Shown here: piece after piece, positions 40,036 to 43,773 of the stretch
Layout of the letters: every line of letters starts with the position of its first letter
Numbering within the stretch: position 1 is the stretch's first letter
Assembly: GCA_017470815.1 (NCBI GenBank)
Contig: JAFUXT010000021.1
Location: forward strand, 1 to 43,773
Origin: a bacterium
Lineage (GTDB): Bacteria > Cyanobacteriota > Vampirovibrionia > Gastranaerophilales > Gastranaerophilaceae
DNA length: 43,773 bases
Direction of reading: 5' to 3'
Notes under the pieces: model-generated
The model's database searches: none
What the model was told of the DNA's origin: nothing
Seen by the model: the letters and a program-made list of their open reading frames with translations, nothing else
Position numbers and translations under genes: made by a program

Positions 40036-43000
40036 TTATACCACATCCAAATTACAAAAATCTCTGTACTGACAATATTTGCAGGCAACACTTTTTTCCC
40101 TTTCTTTTTCTTCTACAGGTTCAAAATTGCAAGATTTGATACCCTGAATCGCTTCTTTGAATTTTTTGGCAACAGCCTCACAATCCGCATTACTTAATGG
40201 CAAATCGTAGTTATTTTCAAATTCTTCCGGAAAAACAAATCCGGTAGTAACCACCTCACAATTTTCTTTCTTTTCAAAGAAATACTTATAAAGTGCTATC
40301 TGATTATAATAATCTTCGTGTTCACCATCAGGACAAATTATCCTTCCGTCTTTTGCTTTTCCTGTTTTGTAATCATATATACGATATTTTCCGTCGGATG
40401 TTTTATCAATTCTGTCAATGATACCCTTGAATTTTATCCCCTCAAATTCAAATTCAATTTTTTCTTCAACCTTATATAACTCTTTTACAGGGGTATTACA
40501 CAACTGAACATAAAAAGCCTCAAGTGCTTTTTCCCCTCTGCCTTTTAAAATACCATAAGCCTGATGACTTGAAAGATTGTATGTATATAATTTATCCGTA
40601 AAATACTTGATAAATAGCGACTTATCAGGATAATATCCATTTTCTTTTGCGTATTTAACAGCCTTTTCGCAGGCTTCGTGAACCGAAGAACCAAAGTGCA
40701 TTGCATCAGCGTTTCCATCTTTTGCAGGCAGGTTTATAATATGTTCATAAAAATATTTACGCGGACAACCGATATAATCGTTTACTGATGTCGGTGCAAA
40801 ATATTTGTCTTTTAATTTTGCTCCAATTACTTCATTAAATTCGGTTTTATAATCGTAATCACGCTTAATCAGTTCTTTTGTCATTTCACTCCAATATTGA
40901 TTTTCGTCAAAATCGGGAGCAGTTTTTTCATCTGCCGCAAATTCATCATTACCCTGAGCAACAGATATAAATTTTGAAAGTTTTTTGGTTTTTCCATCTA
41001 TACTTTCAGGATAAGACAAATAAAGCGAATGTCTTGCTCTTGTCATTCCAACATACAAAAGTTTTGTTTTATCGGAAATTTTTATTTCTTTGAGTTCATT
41101 TGCATCTTTATATTCATCAGGAGAAACAGGAATTATTGCTTTATATGATTTTGTTGAACTTTCCCATTTTTCATTTATAAGAGTGGGCATATAAACATAA
41201 GCAAACTCTCTGCCTTTAGATGAATGATAAGTTGACAATTGAACGGCATTATATTTAACAGGTGCCTTGTCTGTTTTAATTATAGTTTCGCCATCATAAG
41301 CCATCTTTAAATATTGAGTAAAATCTTCAAGTAAAATCTTTCCCTCGGTTGAAGAATAATTTACCGCTTCATCAACCAATTTTTTTAATCCCGCAATATT
41401 TTCATTTCGATTGATTTCGGTTTCAAAAAAGAACTTAAAAATTCCCGTTTTGACACCAATTTGAAGAACAACATTTTTCAGTGTTTCATTTGCTCTGTAA
41501 CTCTGCAAATCATCGAAAACAGACAGAAAATTCCTGATTTTATTACAATCTGCAAATTTATTAATAGCAAGAAGTTCCCTCATAGTTTTGATAAAAGAGC
41601 CGTCTTTTGGGAGATTGAGCAATAAAGTTTCGTAATCTTTTGCATCTATACTAAAAGGCGGAAGCAATAAAAGTTTGAGCATTTTATCACTATTTAGTTC
41701 GGGATTTACAAGCATTTGCATATAATAATAAAATTCCAAAGCAGATTTTATTGAAAAGACATTCTTCCCTTCTTTTAATTCATACGGAATACCTCTGTTT
41801 TTAAGCATCTGTGCATAAGATTCAAGTTCATCATTAGAAGTTGATAAAACAGCAATTTCAGACAAATCTTTGTTACCGTCGTCATCTTTTGGGCAGGAAT
41901 CCGAATTTATCAGTTCTTCAATTTCATCAATTATATAATCCATTTCCTGAAGGGCATTTTTATACTTGTATAATCGTACAGGTTTATCGAATTTTGTTAT
42001 TTTGTCATTTTTTGCGGTAAGTTCTTTGCATACTCCACGCTGTTTAAATATAGGTCGTTCTTCAAGCCTGTTTTCATCTTGAATTGCAATTTGCCTTGCA
42101 TAATCCAAAACAGTTTGAGTCGAGCGCATATTCTCTTTAAGACAAATAATTTCTGTTTCAGGGAAGAGAGCAACAAAATTTTCCATAGTATCAAGTTTAG
42201 CACCTTGAAAAGTGTAGATTAATTGGTCATCGTCACCCACCAAAAACACATTCCCTGACTCCATATTTTGTGCTAATTTTATAATTATTTCATTTTGAGA
42301 TTTATTTGTATCCTGATATTCATCAACAAGTAAATAGTCATATTCATTTGCCGCTTCTTTTAAAAATGAAGCATCATTATCAAATTTTTCAAGCACAAAA
42401 TTTATCATATCTTCAAAATCAATATAGTGTTCTGCTTCCATTTTTGCTTTGTAACACTCATAAATTTTCCATAACTCATCGGCTTTGGCAAGTTTGTTTT
42501 TTGCTTTTTCCACATCAGTTACGACATAAGCAGGAATTTTTTTTTCGCTTTGCCGGCATTGCAAAAGTTTTTCTTCCGCTCTTTTTAATTCAGGCTTCCA
42601 ATCCTGATTGTATTCAATATTGTGGTCATAATCTTTTTTCGATAATCTGTATTTTTTTATGGCAGTAATCTGCCTATCAAGTTCATCAATAAAAAAGTAC
42701 GGATCATTCTTTTTGGTTCTGTATGCAACAGGATTGATTTCATCAATACATTCACGCAAGAATTTTATTTTGACCGTATCAGACATAATTTTATAATTGT
42801 CCGGTAACTCGAAATCCTGAGGGTGATTTTTAATAATATTCAGACAAAAACTGTGATAAGTAGAGATTAGCACACCGGAATCAAGTTTGCCGAGTTCTTT
42901 GTCAAGACGATTTTTCATTTCGTTTGCGGCAGCATCAGAAAAAGTAAGAGCAAGTATTCGTTCCGGATTGGTGCCGTTTTTTATAATATTTTTAATCCGT

Positions 43001-43110
43001 TCAATAACGGTAAAAGTTTTACCTGTACCGGGGCCTGCAAGAACAAGCAGTTTCCCGTCAATTTTGTCTATACATTTTTGCTGTAATTCATTAGGTTTTA
43101 AATCAGACAT
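40036..43110 (-). CDS. SF1 helicase with C-terminal PD-(D/E)XK nuclease and Fe-S cluster
   Basis: 1024 residues. UvrD-like motor: Walker A AGPGTGKTFTV (Lys31), VDEYQDTN near 247, GDDDQLIYTFQGA near 281, motif VI YVGMTRARHSLYL near 683. The last 250 residues are a RecB/AddB-type nuclease: GCPRKYF near 780, GIIDRID near 898, DYKTGK near 912, and C-x2-C-x5-C (CKYCQYRDFC) at the end. With the Cys at 780 this gives the four-Cys iron-sulfur set of AddB/Cas4. It should unwind and degrade DNA ends. The start at 43110 has AAGGAG 8 nt upstream and is preferred to 43128. No AddA/AddB or RecC/RecD partner is nearby. Confidence 0.92.
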   Translation of the reverse strand: MSDLKPNELQQKCIDKIDGKLLVLAGPGTGKTFTVIERIKNIIKNGTNPERILALTFSDAAANEMKNRLDKELGKLDSGVLISTYHSFCLNIIKNHPQDFELPDNYKIMSDTVKIKFLRECIDEINPVAYRTKKNDPYFFIDELDRQITAIKKYRLSKKDYDHNIEYNQDWKPELKRAEEKLLQCRQSEKKIPAYVVTDVEKAKNKLAKADELWKIYECYKAKMEAEHYIDFEDMINFVLEKFDNDASFLKEAANEYDYLLVDEYQDTNKSQNEIIIKLAQNMESGNVFLVGDDDQLIYTFQGAKLDTMENFVALFPETEIICLKENMRSTQTVLDYARQIAIQDENRLEERPIFKQRGVCKELTAKNDKITKFDKPVRLYKYKNALQEMDYIIDEIEELINSDSCPKDDDGNKDLSEIAVLSTSNDELESYAQMLKNRGIPYELKEGKNVFSIKSALEFYYYMQMLVNPELNSDKMLKLLLLPPFSIDAKDYETLLLNLPKDGSFIKTMRELLAINKFADCNKIRNFLSVFDDLQSYRANETLKNVVLQIGVKTGIFKFFFETEINRNENIAGLKKLVDEAVNYSSTEGKILLEDFTQYLKMAYDGETIIKTDKAPVKYNAVQLSTYHSSKGREFAYVYMPTLINEKWESSTKSYKAIIPVSPDEYKDANELKEIKISDKTKLLYVGMTRARHSLYLSYPESIDGKTKKLSKFISVAQGNDEFAADEKTAPDFDENQYWSEMTKELIKRDYDYKTEFNEVIGAKLKDKYFAPTSVNDYIGCPRKYFYEHIINLPAKDGNADAMHFGSSVHEACEKAVKYAKENGYYPDKSLFIKYFTDKLYTYNLSSHQAYGILKGRGEKALEAFYVQLCNTPVKELYKVEEKIEFEFEGIKFKGIIDRIDKTSDGKYRIYDYKTGKAKDGRIICPDGEHEDYYNQIALYKYFFEKKENCEVVTTGFVFPEEFENNYDLPLSNADCEAVAKKFKEAIQGIKSCNFEPVEEKEREKSVACKYCQYRDFCNLDVV

Positions 43111-43239
43111 AAATTTTCTCCTTTTCAACTATACGACCACTATAACATGCCTGTATGACAAAAACGGACACATGAAACTTATATTGTATCCTAATTATAG
43201 CAAAAATAAATTTTGGTATAAGTTGCGATAGTAAAAAAC

Positions 43240-43267
43240 TTGACAACGGATATTTATAATATAGAAT
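43240..43267 (+). promoter_or_regulatory. Sigma-70-type promoter for tRNA-Ser
   Basis: Perfect TTGACA (43240-43245), 16-bp spacer, TAGAAT (43262-43267), 25 nt before the tRNA. Confidence 0.8.
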
Positions 43268-43292
43268 AGAACTACACGAAACAACGAGTTTT

Positions 43293-43382
43293 GGAGGAGT
43301 GCCAGAGCGGTTGATCGGAGCAGTCTTGAAAACTGTCGAACGTGCAAGCGTTCCGTGGGTTCGAATCCCACCTCCTCCTCCA
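43293..43382 (+). tRNA. tRNA-Ser (anticodon TGA)
   Basis: 90 nt with encoded CCA. The acceptor is GGAGGAG/CTCCTCC, the anticodon loop CTTGAAA (TGA at 43327-43329), there is a long variable arm typical of class II (AACG...CGTT), and the T-arm is GTGGG-TTCGAAT-CCCAC. It reads UCA and related codons. The discriminator base is T, whereas tRNA-Ser commonly has G. Confidence 0.95.
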
Positions 43383-43390
43383 TTTAAAAC

Positions 43391-43412
43391 CACCCGAAAG
43401 GGTGATTTTTTT
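43391..43412 (+). terminator. Intrinsic terminator after tRNA-Ser
   Basis: CACCC-GAAA-GGGTG with a stable tetraloop, followed by ATTTTTTT, 8 nt after the tRNA. Confidence 0.88.
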
Positions 43413-43773
43413 ATTGCAATAAGTGAGATGAGGATGAGAACCCAATACCCTTTAACAGGTACCTTTTAACAGGACTGTATTTTTCAGTCCATTTTGGGAT
43501 TGGCGGTTAGTTTGAGATTGTTGGCGGAAAGGTGCAGAAAATTAGGATTTTTTCTGTCGGAAGTTTGTTAATTAACCCTATCTCAAACTGGACGAAAACG
43601 GACTTTGTTCGGACGAAGTTTCAAAAATTTTTAATGGCTAAAATGCAGTAATAGCGGCAACGGACATGTAGTGCGAGATTGGCGGTTACTTTGAGATTTT
43701 CGGCAAGTCCGTTTTCGACCGTTTTGAAAAATTTGCCCAAAAATCGGGGAAAATGTGTCCGACAATTTTGAGA
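43413..43773. other. Gene-free right edge with direct and inverted repeats
   Basis: No gene is seen in the last 361 bp. A GGACTG/CAGTCC hairpin lies at 43472-43490. GATTGGCGGTTA recurs at about 43498 and 43677, each followed by (G/C)TTTGAGATT. AGTTTGAGAT (about 43509) is complementary to ATCTCAAACT (about 43580). CGAAAACGGACTT (43593-43605) pairs perfectly with AAGTCCGTTTTCG (43705-43717). The stretch is richer in G than most of the window. Confidence 0.6.

Overview
The window is AT-rich bacterial chromosome. It most resembles a gut member of the non-photosynthetic cyanobacterial relatives (Melainabacteria / Gastranaerophilales). This rests on remembered family features, not a search: a cut-off protein starting MGMSASQARF at the left edge, short N-terminal Phe motifs (VSFQ, YFTG) on otherwise unrelated proteins, and the overall gene style. 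Many genes have a good Shine-Dalgarno and several have none. There is no transposase, integrase, phage gene or CRISPR array.

Region 1 (244-14795, all minus strand) is a surface polysaccharide locus. In transcription order: galE, a UDP-glucuronate decarboxylase, ugd, a 255-bp break, a polyprenyl-phosphate sugar transferase, a GT4 glycosyltransferase, a Wzy-like polymerase, a putative GT-B-like transferase, a Wzx flippase, an FrhB-like iron-sulfur protein, a polysaccharide pyruvyl transferase, a Wzz-like protein and an HpcH/HpaI-type aldolase. Genes overlap or nearly touch, with TAATG/TAGTG junctions. The sugar genes predict UDP-Gal, UDP-GlcA and UDP-xylose as precursors for a Wzx/Wzy-type polymer.

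Region 2 (14796-17552) holds a tRNA-Glu(CTC) with its own promoter and terminator, a 34-nt direct repeat of the tRNA 3' end, a small XRE regulator facing a small helical protein across a perfect inverted repeat, and three small secreted matrixin-like metalloproteases.

Region 3 (17630-31573) holds a UvrD-like helicase with RNase HI, a thioredoxin-like protein, a repeat/transmembrane/LysM protein, a NadE whose glutaminase nucleophile is missing, a 4-alpha-glucanotransferase, an odd His/Asp/Thr-rich lipoprotein-like protein, recA, a MerR-like coiled-coil protein, an FprA-type O2/NO-reducing flavoprotein and ferritin. Two related 'ATTCAC' inverted-repeat elements sit directly after stop codons here.

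Region 4 (31593-43110) holds HPF, a Cys-rich conserved-looking protein, a 550-bp palindrome-dense non-coding region with 12 CATG sites and two strong hairpins, a truncated D-2-hydroxyacid dehydrogenase, MenG/UbiE, a lytic transglycosylase, MscS, RlmH, a second XRE gene with its own palindrome, a 154-bp element with terminal inverted repeats, MntP, a DUF4127 protein and a 1024-residue helicase-nuclease.

The right edge (43240-43773) has tRNA-Ser(TGA) with promoter and terminator, followed by about 360 bp of gene-free DNA rich in direct and inverted repeats.

Most unusual: the CATG/palindrome region (32466-32850), the cytoplasmic-repeat/LysM protein, the NadE with a lost Cys, the matrixin trio, and the small repeat elements. 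I do not see a clearly defined new multi-gene defence or conflict system.
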